This document shows, piece after piece, positions 36,497 through 46,151 of a stretch of 64,000 nt of DNA. The translations under genes were made by a program, and so were the position numbers. The stretch's first letter is position 1. Each line of letters starts with the position of its first letter. The stretch is from assembly GCF_027595985.1 (NCBI RefSeq), contig NC_073305.1:105645535-105709534 (forward strand), given 5' to 3'. The stretch comes from Sorex araneus (lineage: Eukaryota > Chordata > Mammalia > Eulipotyphla > Soricidae). The notes beneath the pieces are model-generated. The model was not told where the DNA came from. It made no database searches and saw only the letters and a list, made by a program, of their open reading frames with translations.

Positions 36497-37123
36497 TTTT
36501 TTTTTAATTAAATCACCATGTGGAAAGCTATAGTTTCCAGGCTTATCTCGGTTATACACTGCTCGAACACCCATCCCTTCACCAGTGCCCACATTCCACC
36601 ACCAAAAACCCCAGTATACCCCCCTGCTACCCCCCACCCCTGCTTTGCGTAGCTGATAAATTTCACTTAATTTTCTCTTTACCTTGATTACATTCCATAT
36701 TTCAACACAATATTCACTATTATTGTTGGAGTTTCCCCTCAAAAAAAAAAAACAGCCCTGCTGACAAAGAAGCATTTGATAGTTAGTTTTTCATTGCTGA
36801 GAATGAAGAGATATGAAGTCGTGCGGCCTCGATAGCGGCTGCATGGTTTAGGATTTCTGCATTTTAGTACTGTAGTAGTTAAGTCCAGTGAGATTTATAT
36901 TAGAAATTGCATCATTTCCCTTCCTGGGGCAGCATGGGGCTCTGGCTTAGTTCACAGTCTAGAGACATTGGTGGAAGCAGTTGCTGGTACCCAAAGTAGT
37001 TTAGCTGTCCTCCGGATCGTGGTCATCAGCAGCAGAGCGGCCGCACAAATAAACATGTGGCCACTCAGGTTTCATCTCGGCAGATTGCAAACCGATATCG
37101 TCCCGGCCCGAGACTGCCCACAA
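36497..37123 (-). mobile_element. L1-tailed non-autonomous retroposon, copy 1
   Basis: A 627-bp unit bounded by a 16-bp duplication. On minus its 3' end is an L1-like 3' UTR (complement of 'cacccatcccttcaccagtg' at 36569) ending in an A tract (complement at 36497-36505). The 5' half is unrelated to L1 and GC-rich ('gagcggccgcacaa' near 37036, 'atatcgtcccggcccgagac' near 37096). Weak open frames show no RT, gag or known domain. Family members are at 56362, 57985 and 59863. Confidence 0.85.
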
Positions 37124-37447
37124 TGGCGTGATTATTCTTAATATTCTATTCTTTCCTTCTTTGACTCTGTATAACTTTTACACTTTTTATTTCCTCATTT
37201 TTATGATCAGTCTGACAAGTTTATTTTGTAGGTTAGTCAGTTTAGTTCTTAATTATTCACTTACTTTAACAATCTTCTGTATATATAGGTGTGATATTTC
37301 TACCTCTTATGAATAGATTATCAATCACAGATTTTTTCTCTAACATGTATTGAAGATTATAAAATTTCTTTGACATATATTTCATTCCATAAGTTTTGAT
37401 ATGTCACATTTCATTTTTACTTTTTCCAAAAAAATCTTAAATATTCT

Positions 37448-37622
37448 TTTTTTTTTTTGCTTTTTGGGTCACACCCAGCGATGCTCAGGGGTTACTCCTG
37501 GCTTTGCACTCAGGAATTACTCCTGGCAGTGCTTGGGGGACCATATGGGATGCCAGGGATCGAACCCGGGTCGGCCGTGTGCAAGGCAAACGCCCTACCC
37601 GCTGTGCTATCGCTCCGGCCCC
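37448..37622 (-). mobile_element. SOR-type SINE, well preserved
   Basis: Complete reversed copy. The perfect 17-bp duplication aaaatcttaaatattct is at 37431-37447 and 37623-37639. Confidence 0.97.
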
Positions 37623-37707
37623 AAAATCTTAAATATTCTAATTAATTTTTTTGTAAACAGATGCATAATTAAAATTGTTGACTGTTTGAAACCTTTTAAA
37701 TCATTTT

Positions 37708-37872
37708 GGAGGGGAGTGGGGCACACCCCGTGCTGCTCAGAAGTTACTCCTGGCTCTACACTCTGAAATTATTCCTGGCGTTCATCATAATTGTATGAGA
37801 TTCTTGGGCATGGAGGCCAGTCATTCGCATACATGGCAAGTGCCCTATCCACTGTACTATCGCTTCAGCCCT
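37708..37872 (-). mobile_element. Older SOR-type SINE
   Basis: Reversed and diverged: 'agaagttactcctggctcta', 'acatggcaagtgccctatcc', 'ctatcgcttcagccc'. Confidence 0.85.
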
Positions 37873-37899
37873 TACAAATATAGAGCACTGGTTGTTCTA

Positions 37900-38088
37900 C
37901 AAATGGAGCGCTAGTACAGTGGGTAGGGCATTTATCTTACATGTGACTGACTGGATTTCAATCCCCAGTACTGGCATATGGTCTCCCAAGACCACCAGGA
38001 GTGATCCATGAGCGTGGAAGCAGGAGTAAGTCCTGAGAACTTCTGGGCATGGCCCAAATTAAAAATAATAATAAATAATATATGTAAT
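37900..38088 (+). mobile_element. Older SOR-type SINE
   Basis: 'gagcgctagtacagtgggta', 'ggatttcaatccccagtact', 'gaagcaggagtaagtcctga', with an (AAT)n-like A-rich end. It lies head to head with the reversed copy to its left. Confidence 0.85.
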
Positions 38089-38388
38089 TTATAGATTAAA
38101 AATAAAAGCCTGCACACAATAGTAATTTATAGTAATAGTAATTTATGGCCAATATTTTAAAGAAAGATATACAAAAATTATTTTAAATTTTTCAATTTTT
38201 TTTTATATTTCTTAGTTTCCAGTACACTTATTTCCAGTAAGTACTATGATCAGTTACATCAAAGTTTTTTTGACTCTGAAATCTTGCGTATGTATTTGAC
38301 TTTTTTCAATATGTAATATATCCTATTTCATTTAATATGTTTCTACCTTACATTTAAAAATCTGTGTCATTTTTTATATATACAAGTT
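38089..38388. other. Unassigned AT-rich DNA
   Basis: Contains a tandem 'atagtaatttat' phrase near 38120. Otherwise nothing. Confidence 0.4.
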
Positions 38389-38400
38389 TATGTAATTCTT

Positions 38401-38638
38401 GGACTGGAGCGATAGCACAGCAGGTAGGATATTGCCTGACATGTGGCTGAAATGGATTCGATTTCTCCGCCCCTCTTGGAGAGCCCGGCAAGCTTCCGAG
38501 AGTATCTCGCCTGCACAGCAGAGTCTGGCAAGCTACCCATGGAGTATTCGATACGCCAAAAACAGTAACAACAAGTCTCACATGGAGATGTTACTGGTGC
38601 CCGCTTGAGCAAATCAATGAGCAATGGGATGACAGTGA
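38401..38638 (+). mobile_element. SINE-B, complete, plus strand
   Basis: Shows the element in its own sense: tRNA head ('ggactggagcgatagcacag', B-box 'ggattcgatttc'), body ('gcccctcttggagagcccgg', 'gtctggcaagctacccatgg'), the 3' module ('gagatgttactggtgcccgc', 'atcaatgagcaatgggatga') and a short CAGTGA tail. The perfect 12-bp duplication tatgtaattctt is at 38389-38400 and 38639-38650. Confidence 0.97.
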
Positions 38639-38650
38639 TATGTAATTCTT

Positions 38651-38977
38651 TAGGTGTTTCGTTACAAGTACTCTGCCCAGTGTATTACTTCTTCAACCCT
38701 GAAAAATTAACTTTAAAAAATTAAGTATATATTTTAAGTATTTTTTTCTTTTAATCCGTTAATTTCTTTACTTGTTTTCCAATTTTCCTATTTTTTCTGA
38801 TTTTCCAATTACTTGTTTTTCTAATTCAATCATTCCATCTTAATCTAAACTCATTCTTTATTGTGTTGAATTTTTGTATATTGCATAACATATTTTTCTG
38901 TATGCTGTTTCTTAATCTTTTTGAACTGGATACTATCTTTCTAAAGACATTAAGTATAGTGACTTCATTTTATTTCT
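38651..38977. other. Unassigned AT-rich DNA
   Basis: Nothing recognised. Confidence 0.4.
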
Positions 38978-39128
38978 GGGGTGAGGTGTATCTGGCTGTG
39001 TTCAAGACTTATTCCTGGATGTGCACTCCTAGCAGGGTTCTGGAGACAGGATGGGGTGGCAGAGATTGAACCCAGGTCAGACATGTGCAAGGAAAACACC
39101 TTATACACAGTACTATCTCTCCATATCA
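38978..39128 (-). mobile_element. Eroded SOR-type SINE
   Basis: Reversed: 'caagacttattcctggatgt', 'agagattgaacccaggtcag', 'gtactatctctcc'. Confidence 0.75.
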
Positions 39129-39159
39129 AGCACAGTTATTTTAAGTAATTATTCTGTGA

Positions 39160-39245
39160 GCTGATGATGTGACTCAGAGGTAAAGTTCCTGTCATGCATT
39201 GTGAGACATGGGTTTAACTTTGGCACCACAAAAACAAATGAACAA
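39160..39245 (+). mobile_element. Eroded SINE head
   Basis: 'gctgatgatgtgactcagag', 'gtcatgcattgtgagacatg', 'ggtttaactttggcaccac'. Short and diverged. Confidence 0.5.
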
Positions 39246-41339
39246 TAAGAATTTATTATGTTTTATGTCATCATCCTTAGATGTAGTTTAATTTCTGAGT
39301 TTATTCTCTGTCTTTAATATATTGACTTTTTCCATTTTTTTAAATAATTTTTCTAACTTTAGATTTCTTCCCATATTTGTTTTTGATCATTCCTATCTGC
39401 CTCCCTATAGATCTGAATTAGAATGCCAGTCATTATTTGTTTGAAATTTTTTTCTTTTTGGAGCAGTAGTGGTATAGGATGTATACAAAGAAAGATATGG
39501 AATTACCTTGGTATCTAGTCTTGCAGATTATAGTCCCTCCTGAAGTTTGTTGGTTGCCTTTAGCCATTCTCTATTTTAAATTCTAGTTTCCACATTCTCT
39601 GATTTAATATGGACTCCACATTTCTGTTGTCTGCTCCTTGACTGAAAAGACAAAAAAACAGTATGCAAGCTTCTAAACCCAGTTGCAATTTTATATTTAA
39701 TCTTTTAATATCTGCCCCTGTCGTCATCTGTGCCATTTAAGGAGTTTCCGATTTTCTTTGTTTATCTATCAAATCCCATTTTCATTTGTCAGGAACTCCT
39801 CTCACAGTTTTCTCTTTTATCATCCTTTTATATGCTTATAATACATTTTCCCTGTTATTTAAAGGTCTGAAAGTAGACAAGGGTATGGGTGTGGGTGTAA
39901 AATATGTACTCAGTGAGCTGTCTTGATTGAAGCCATTATCAAAAAGGGAAGATGTTAAGATTTTAACCCAGTTGCTTGATATAAAAGCTATTCTTGTCCC
40001 ACTATACTGTGCAGTAATAATATAAACGGATAAACAACATACAAAATTGGTAAACAGAAGGTAACTTAGCCATCCTGCTCTTTCTAGATTGACATTCATA
40101 AATTTAGCTTTCAGCTTATGACAAGGGAAATTTTTATTTAAACCCAAAGGCAAAAGTTCTTATGCAAAATTCGATCAATTGTGAATTAGCTTGATACTTA
40201 TAAACCCCCTATTAGTAAGAAACTAATTTGATATATCATTTATTTCATGTAAGTAATAGAACCAATAAGCCATACTCCTCTTGAACAGGGACAACAAAAT
40301 TTATAGACTATGTTTACTATACAGAAGCCTTGCTGAATACAAAATGCTTTGCCTTTTGTTTATTTGGTGATTGAATTATTATTTCCATTAATAGAGCAGA
40401 ACCTTTATGCTATCAAAGCTATTTTTTTAGTACATAGCGTATCTGATTCCAATTTCAAATAGTTTACACAGTATTATTTATTATTAGAATTATTCATTAG
40501 TCAAAATTAAAACAATTTAAAACTCATAACTTTCCATTTTCATTTTGCTCAATCTCCTGCTTCCTTTTACTAGCTATCAGCATAACCCAATAGCCAAGAT
40601 TAACTAATTTTAACCCAGCACTAGAAATTATAATATTTAAGTTATGCAAGCTACTAAGACAAAGACATGTACATGCAGTTCTCCTTGCTTGGATTTTCTC
40701 ACACAATCAGAGAGTAAATTAACAAGCCTATTTCAAAAACCAGTCTGGGTAATAAGTGTCAATATATACCAAGATTCCATATTATCTCTAGCATAATTTC
40801 CTTCCCATTTCCCATTTAGAGGAAAAACTTATTTCCTCTAAAACTTGTACAATTCACTCTTGGTGATATCAGAAATTGCTTATAGTATTCATTCTTTCTG
40901 GTTTTGATTTTGGAGGGTTTTTTTTTTTTTTTGGCTGGGGGATCTTAAGAGGTGCTCAAGAGTTTGGGGCCACTAAAACTACATCTTCATCTTGGTTACT
41001 GCAAACAATACTTCAGTAAACCTGGGAGTCCATGTATCTCTTTAAATTAATATGTTTGTATTTTCCTTTAAATACTCACAGAAGGGAGGTCTCGATTGTA
41101 TGGCATTTCTATTATTATTATTATTTTTAATTTTCATACTGTTTTCCAAAACTACTGCAACAATGTCGCTGTTCTGGTGTGGGTAGTCACTGGCCTGCCC
41201 TTGGTAAACCCAAGGGTCCTCTTGGTGCATTCAGGCCCATCACTGCCCCCCCACACCTCATCCTACCCCTGACCAGCTGACAGCAAGATATGAACAAAGG
41301 ATGGATCAGGAACCACCAGGCTGATTGGTAATCTGTGCC
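39246..41339. other. Unassigned AT-rich DNA
   Basis: About 2.1 kb with no gene I can support. A short reversed SINE-like hint follows the T tract at 40918-40933, and an (ATT)n run lies at 41112-41125. Confidence 0.35.
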
Positions 41340-42135
41340 ATTTTTTCAGCATTAGTAAAAGGGAAATCATGAAGGGTTGGGGGTAGCAATTACGCATAAG
41401 TGTGGTTGAAGATTATCATAAATGATGAATAAGGGATATTCAGGGCAAATTCCCCTGAAGATTAACTCCTAGAAGTTAGTCTTTTAGGAGATTAACTCAA
41501 GGACAAAATCTCATCAGTACTTTAGATTCCTGCTAGGAGATCTACCCAAGGGCAGAATTCTATCTAAGGGTGTATTTCTTTCTCCTTTCCTTAGCAGTAT
41601 CAATTTAAACAGTTATCTTAAATTTACTCTTTAACATTTCTAGTCATTTTGTATGGACACAGTAAGAGATATATTAAGCTTAAAGGGTGACTTTTCCTGG
41701 GGACATCTCACTATATGTCCCAGACTATAGTCCTCAGGCTAGATTAGTCTTCCCTAACCCCAGCAGGGTACTTTTTCAGTTATTTCCTTTTGGGTCATGA
41801 CAGAGTTTGCTCCATGACCATGCTCTTAACTTATTACACTTTTCTTTAATGGTACTTACCCTGTTCCTTTTCAATGCCAGGGTTACAGCTTACCTTGCGT
41901 CCATCCAAGTACCTCACCAGGACCTCCCTTTTGGGGCATTAAGAACTAAGGGCAACTAAGGCTTAAGTGAAGTGAACATGATGGATGTCCAAGAGTAAAT
42001 ATTATTTGGAGTCATTACATTTTACAAAAGCATATCATTAACTGTCTTCCTGCGTCTATACAAAAAGGACATTGCACTGAAATAAAATATACAAAGGATA
42101 TAAAGGAAAGAGAAAAGCAGGGATCAAACTTAAGT
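41340..42135 (-). mobile_element. LTR-like relic related to the 25038 LTR
   Basis: 41700-42130 tracks 25575-26030 block by block: 'ctttttcagttatttccttt', 'gggtcatgacagagtttgct', 'atgccagggttacagcttac', 'aagggcaactaaggcttaag', 'aaaagcatatcattaactgt', 'caaaaaggacattgcactga'. It is diverged and lacks the AATAAA/U5 portion. The part from 41340 to 41700 has no counterpart in the other copy, so its assignment is inference. Confidence 0.6.
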
Positions 42136-42179
42136 AAACTATGTTCAAAATAAGTGCCTTACTACAGTATTAGTTCTCT

Positions 42180-42315
42180 CACCTACTACTTTTTACTCTT
42201 CTGTGGAGGCTAAATCAGGGAGCAACCTAGAATAATAGGGACTAATTGGATGGTACCTGGGTCAGTCACGAGCAAAGCAAGTGCTTTAAAACTTGTACTA
42301 TGTCTCTGGCCTCAA
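42180..42315 (-). mobile_element. Eroded SOR-type SINE
   Basis: 'tggtacctgggtcagtcacg', 'agcaaagcaagtgctttaa', 'tgtctctggcc'. Old, partial. Confidence 0.5.
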
Positions 42316-42351
42316 CATTTTTTAAAATTCACTTTACTGACAGGAGTTAGC

Positions 42352-42478
42352 ACTGGAGCACTGTAGCACTGTCTTTCTGTTGTTCGTTGATTTGTTCGAG
42401 AAGGCACCAGTAACGTCTCCATTGTGAGAGTTGTTGTTACTGTTTTTGGCATTATTGAATATGCCACAGGTAGCTCTA
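42352..42478 (-). mobile_element. SINE-B, 3' module only
   Basis: 'cactgtctttctgttgttcg', 'ggcaccagtaacgtctccat', 'attgaatatgccacaggtag', then stops before the tRNA head. Confidence 0.88.
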
Positions 42479-42867
42479 TAAATGGCTTAATTAATTGATG
42501 GTCTTTAGTTTTTTTTTTCTTGTATCTTATAACAAACTGACCACGTATTTCTTCTCTTCTTAACACAGAAAGAAAACAAACAGCAAAGTAAGAAGCTATC
42601 TGTTAAAATATTGGTACTAAGAGCATTGCCTTTGGTAAAGAAACACATCTATAACAACTTAGTTCAGTATTATTCGCACCACAAATTGGTGTAGAGTTGT
42701 TAAATATTTGACCACAAGCTACCACACTTCTCACTCAATCTTGGACACATCTAGAGTATAAGATGGATAAGTAAGTTAGAAAAATGAAGAAATGAAGAAT
42801 TATGATGAAATTTAGTAGATGGCTATTGTAAGGTAAATTATAAGACATTACCTAATTTTCAAGCCAT
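42479..42867. other. Unassigned
   Basis: AT-rich, nothing recognised. Confidence 0.4.
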
Positions 42868-43045
42868 CTCAAGTGCCAAAGAGATAGCACATCAGACTGG
42901 GAACTTTCTTTGGACACAGTTGATAAGGTTCAATACCCAGCACCCCATATGAAGCCCTAAACACTGCCAGAGAAATTTATGAATGCAGAGTCAAGAGTAA
43001 CTTCTGAGAATCACTTAGGTGTAGCCCATGAAGCAACAACAAAAT
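42868..43045 (+). mobile_element. Older SOR-type SINE
   Basis: 'agtgccaaagagatagcaca', 'aaggttcaatacccagcacc', 'gaatgcagagtcaagagtaa', ending 'gaagcaacaacaaaa'. Confidence 0.8.
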
Positions 43046-43519
43046 AGAATTTTTGGCATAACTTGAAAAGGAAGGCAAATTCTTTGAACAACAGCACTAA
43101 GAGCAATGCAATTTGTAATCAATAGGTTCAGATTTTAAATGGTAACTCAACATACTGAGGCACCTGAGTCTTTTAAGATAGCAGCAAATTTTTCCTAAAT
43201 GTGTGACATGACCTACTTTCTTTTTCAATATCCTACCAAGTGAAAGCATGTAGGTCTTCTGGTAAATATAGATCTTATTATGGCATTCAAGGGGAAGAAC
43301 AGGTAGTGATTAATTGACACAATTAAGTGTACTTTCTAGTCTAAAAAAGTTTAAAGTCATCACATAAGTTAAGATTCATTAGGAACCAGCATTTTCAATA
43401 ATATCAAGGTAAGACACGTTATCCGCTAACCATGAGAAGAATAACTAGGTCTAACTCTACTGGTGAAGTTTTTAAAAGAAAATGATATGATCTTCCTTCT
43501 CCATCATTTTGTTTTTTAG
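43046..43519. other. Unassigned; possible intron upstream of the candidate exon
   Basis: AT-rich. The last 30 bases are a pyrimidine tract ending 'cattttgttttttag', a good 3' splice-site match, with a possible branch-point phrase 'tctaactc' about 65 bases upstream. Confidence 0.45.
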
Positions 43520-43792
43520 GATTATCGAAACTAGGGTGTCAGAAGGTCAATTGAAAAGTTCTGCTCACATTAGTACTAACAGTAATTCACCCAATCTTAG
43601 AGCAGTAGATGAGTCCATTGATACTGGAAGCTCTGCTGGTGTCCGTATCTTGGGTATGAAAGACATCGATTGGTGTCAAGTAGAAGAAGAGTTACATCAG
43701 GCTGCATCTCACCGATCGAGCAAAGCAACTGAAAAGTTTGAGTGGCCAAACCTCCATCAAGTCAGGAGTCAGACAGGATTAGACAAACTCTG
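43520..43792 (+). CDS. Candidate internal coding exon, gene not recognised
   Basis: Between a strong acceptor-like site (pyrimidine tract plus AG at 43518-43519) and a GT at 43793-43794 (CTCTG|GTAATC, a moderate donor) there are 273 bases, exactly 91 codons in length, with no stop in the +1-offset frame. The frame reads through VSEGQLKSSAHISTNSNSPN, then GVRILGMKDIDWCQVEEELH, then KATEKFEWPNLHQ and VRSQTGLDKLW before a stop just past the donor. The peptide is hydrophilic and Ser/Asn/Glu rich, as in a disordered or coiled region, with no domain I can name. GC is higher than in the surroundings. No other exons are visible, so it may be one exon of a gene spanning the window or a lone remnant of a retrocopy. 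Confidence 0.45.
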
Positions 43793-44677
43793 GTAATCAA
43801 TGAACATTGCCAGGTATCCAGAGGAACTCTTGAAAATTTTTCTCAAACTTTCTTACTACCCCTTCTATGAACAGAACAGAAAAAGACATGACATTATTAT
43901 ATAAACAAAAATCAAATGTTTCAAGTGTAGAAGAAAGAGAGAACGCCTATGTAAACTGATACTTTGCTGTTAAAAACTGTGAGGCCAGCATTTATATAAG
44001 ATCTGCAGATGAAACTGTGTCAGGCTTTTTAAAATAAGTGCCTCAAAGGAAAGTAGGCCAGTTAATATACGATAAAGAACAAGCAATTAATGATGACTAA
44101 AAGCGGAAAAGATAAAAGATACAGTTTCAAAAAGTAAAATGTCTGGAAATATTTTAAGTCAAGAAAGCACAAGAGGAGAAGGGGAAGGCACAATTAAAAA
44201 TTTAAAGAATTTGAGCAAATAAAAGCTTTACAGATAGCACATACCTAAATTTGTTATATGTATTAGCTGAAATATTATGTTAATAAAATGTAATAGAATG
44301 AAAACTATTTTGAAAGCATGGATTATGAATCTATAAATTTATGTAAAACTTTTCTTTTTGAAATATAAAAAATACTCTTTTAAAGGTAACACAATGAGCT
44401 AAAAAATATAATCACTTTTACAAATAGTACTATAAATGACTCTAAAAATGGATTGTGCAGAGCACTTAAAGTTGAGTTTGTTATCTTGTTTCACATTTCC
44501 CTCACCCCTCTTCTTTTGTACTCCACCTTCCGTCCTTCGAATATATCTTAGAAGGGCCATAGGTATGGCTTAAATAGCAGCATGTTTAACATGTCGGAGG
44601 CGCTGGATACCCTGGATCATAAGGCCTTTAAAAGAATCCCAGGACGTCAGAGAGTGAACCCTATATTTCGATAAGAC
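43793..44677. other. Unassigned AT-rich DNA
   Basis: No continuing coding frame after 43800. No repeat family recognised. Confidence 0.4.
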
Positions 44678-44691
44678 AAAACTATTGGACA

Positions 44692-44868
44692 GGGGCTGGA
44701 GAGATAGCACAGCGGGTAGGGCGTTTGCCTTGCACGCGGCCGACCCGGGTTCAAATCCCAGCATCCCATATGGTCCCCTGAGCATGGCCAGGGGTAATTC
44801 CTGAGTGCAGAGCCAGGAGTAACCCCTGTGAATCGCCAGGTGTGACCCAAAAAGCAAAAAAAAAAAAA
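44692..44868 (+). mobile_element. SOR-type SINE, young copy
   Basis: Complete and nearly identical to 6256-6445 (differences seen: gagcatggcc for gagcacggcc, gtgaatcgcc for gtgcatcgcc). The perfect duplication aaactattggacag flanks it (about 44679-44692 and 44869-44882). Confidence 0.97.
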
Positions 44869-44944
44869 AAACTATTGGACAGTTATTGAGAATGTCAGAA
44901 TTAGATGAAGATAGGGAAAACACAGACACTGATAAATTGAACAA

Positions 44945-45055
44945 GGATTGGGCAAATAGCTCAAGTAGCTTGGCATATTTCTTACACTTTAATGAGGCCC
45001 TGTGTTTAATCTCCTGTACCACATGCCTTCTCCCCAACCCAAAGAACCACCAGGT
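44945..45055 (+). mobile_element. Eroded SINE head
   Basis: 'gattgggcaaatagctcaag' and 'gaggccctgtgtttaatctc'. A diverged tRNA-like head, low certainty. Confidence 0.4.
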
Positions 45056-45962
45056 TATATTTATTCTTTATTGATCTTTATATTAATATAATTTTAACTA
45101 TATTGTTTTCTAAGGTAAAAAAAACATTTTTTTCTTAGAGGACATCCGATATTATGAAAAGTGGAGAATTGGAAATTGGGATTTCCAATTTATTTCTGCA
45201 TAAAGGAGACTCTCAAAGCCTAAGCAAAAATTTGTGGACACATACATATGAATAATTATTGAATTCATGGTATTATGTGGGCAGGGAGGAGTGCCAGGTA
45301 ATCAAGTTAACACTATTGGTCATCTTAAATATTGCCAGTATGAGGAGGGATAGCCAAGAAAATAGCTACCATGTAAGGATACTGACATTTAAGAGGGGAA
45401 ATATAGAATAGGTTACTATTGGACCCTACACTCACCTGTCATGAACAGCAGCTTGTTTGTGCCTGGACCAACAGCAAAAAACAGAAATTCCCCACTCCTA
45501 ACCCTCCTCCACCCCGTGTTCCCACCCTGTGACCTGAGAACAAAGGAAAACCAAATGGACAAAGAATCATGGGACTCTGGCCTTGAGAGGCAGACAATGG
45601 AACCCCAGTGACAGTGATTCATACAGAACATCAGCAATAGACCAGGGCAGCACTGGAATTTGAAACAGAACTAGCAAGAGATCAGCATGGACCCAGGACA
45701 AAGGCTACAGGATCAAGTGAGAAACCAGCATGAGGCCTGGGCATAGAACATCAGGGAATCCTAAACTACCTTCTTAAATTTATTAAATAATGTCACTGAC
45801 TTTCTCCCTGGTGAGATCTTTTAAAAAGGAAAGAGAAGGCAGAAAGAATACAAGACTGAATCCAGAAATAACTTTCTTAAGAGTTAAGAACTGTAGTTAG
45901 AAGAAAAGAAAATCAGGCAGTCTTTATGGAATTCCAATGAGGGAATGGCTCAAGGGTTAAAG
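45056..45962. other. Unassigned
   Basis: 45420-45770 is GC-richer than its surroundings and could be a worn LTR or unique DNA. Nothing firm. Confidence 0.35.
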
Positions 45963-45972
45963 AAAAACTGAG

Positions 45973-46141
45973 GGGCTGGAGCAATAACACAGTGGGTAGG
46001 GTGTTTGCCTTGCACGCGCTGACCCGGGTTTGATTCCGAGCATCCCATATGGTCCCCTGAGCACTGCCAGGGGTAATAATTCCTGAGTCAGAGCCAGGAG
46101 TAACCCCTGTGCATCGCCAGGTGTGACTCAAACAGAAAAAA
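45973..46141 (+). mobile_element. SOR-type SINE
   Basis: Complete, with the 10-bp duplication aaaaactgag (45963-45972, 46142-46151). The body has an extra 'taa' (gggtaataattcctg). Confidence 0.95.
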
Positions 46142-46151
46142 AAAAACTGAG

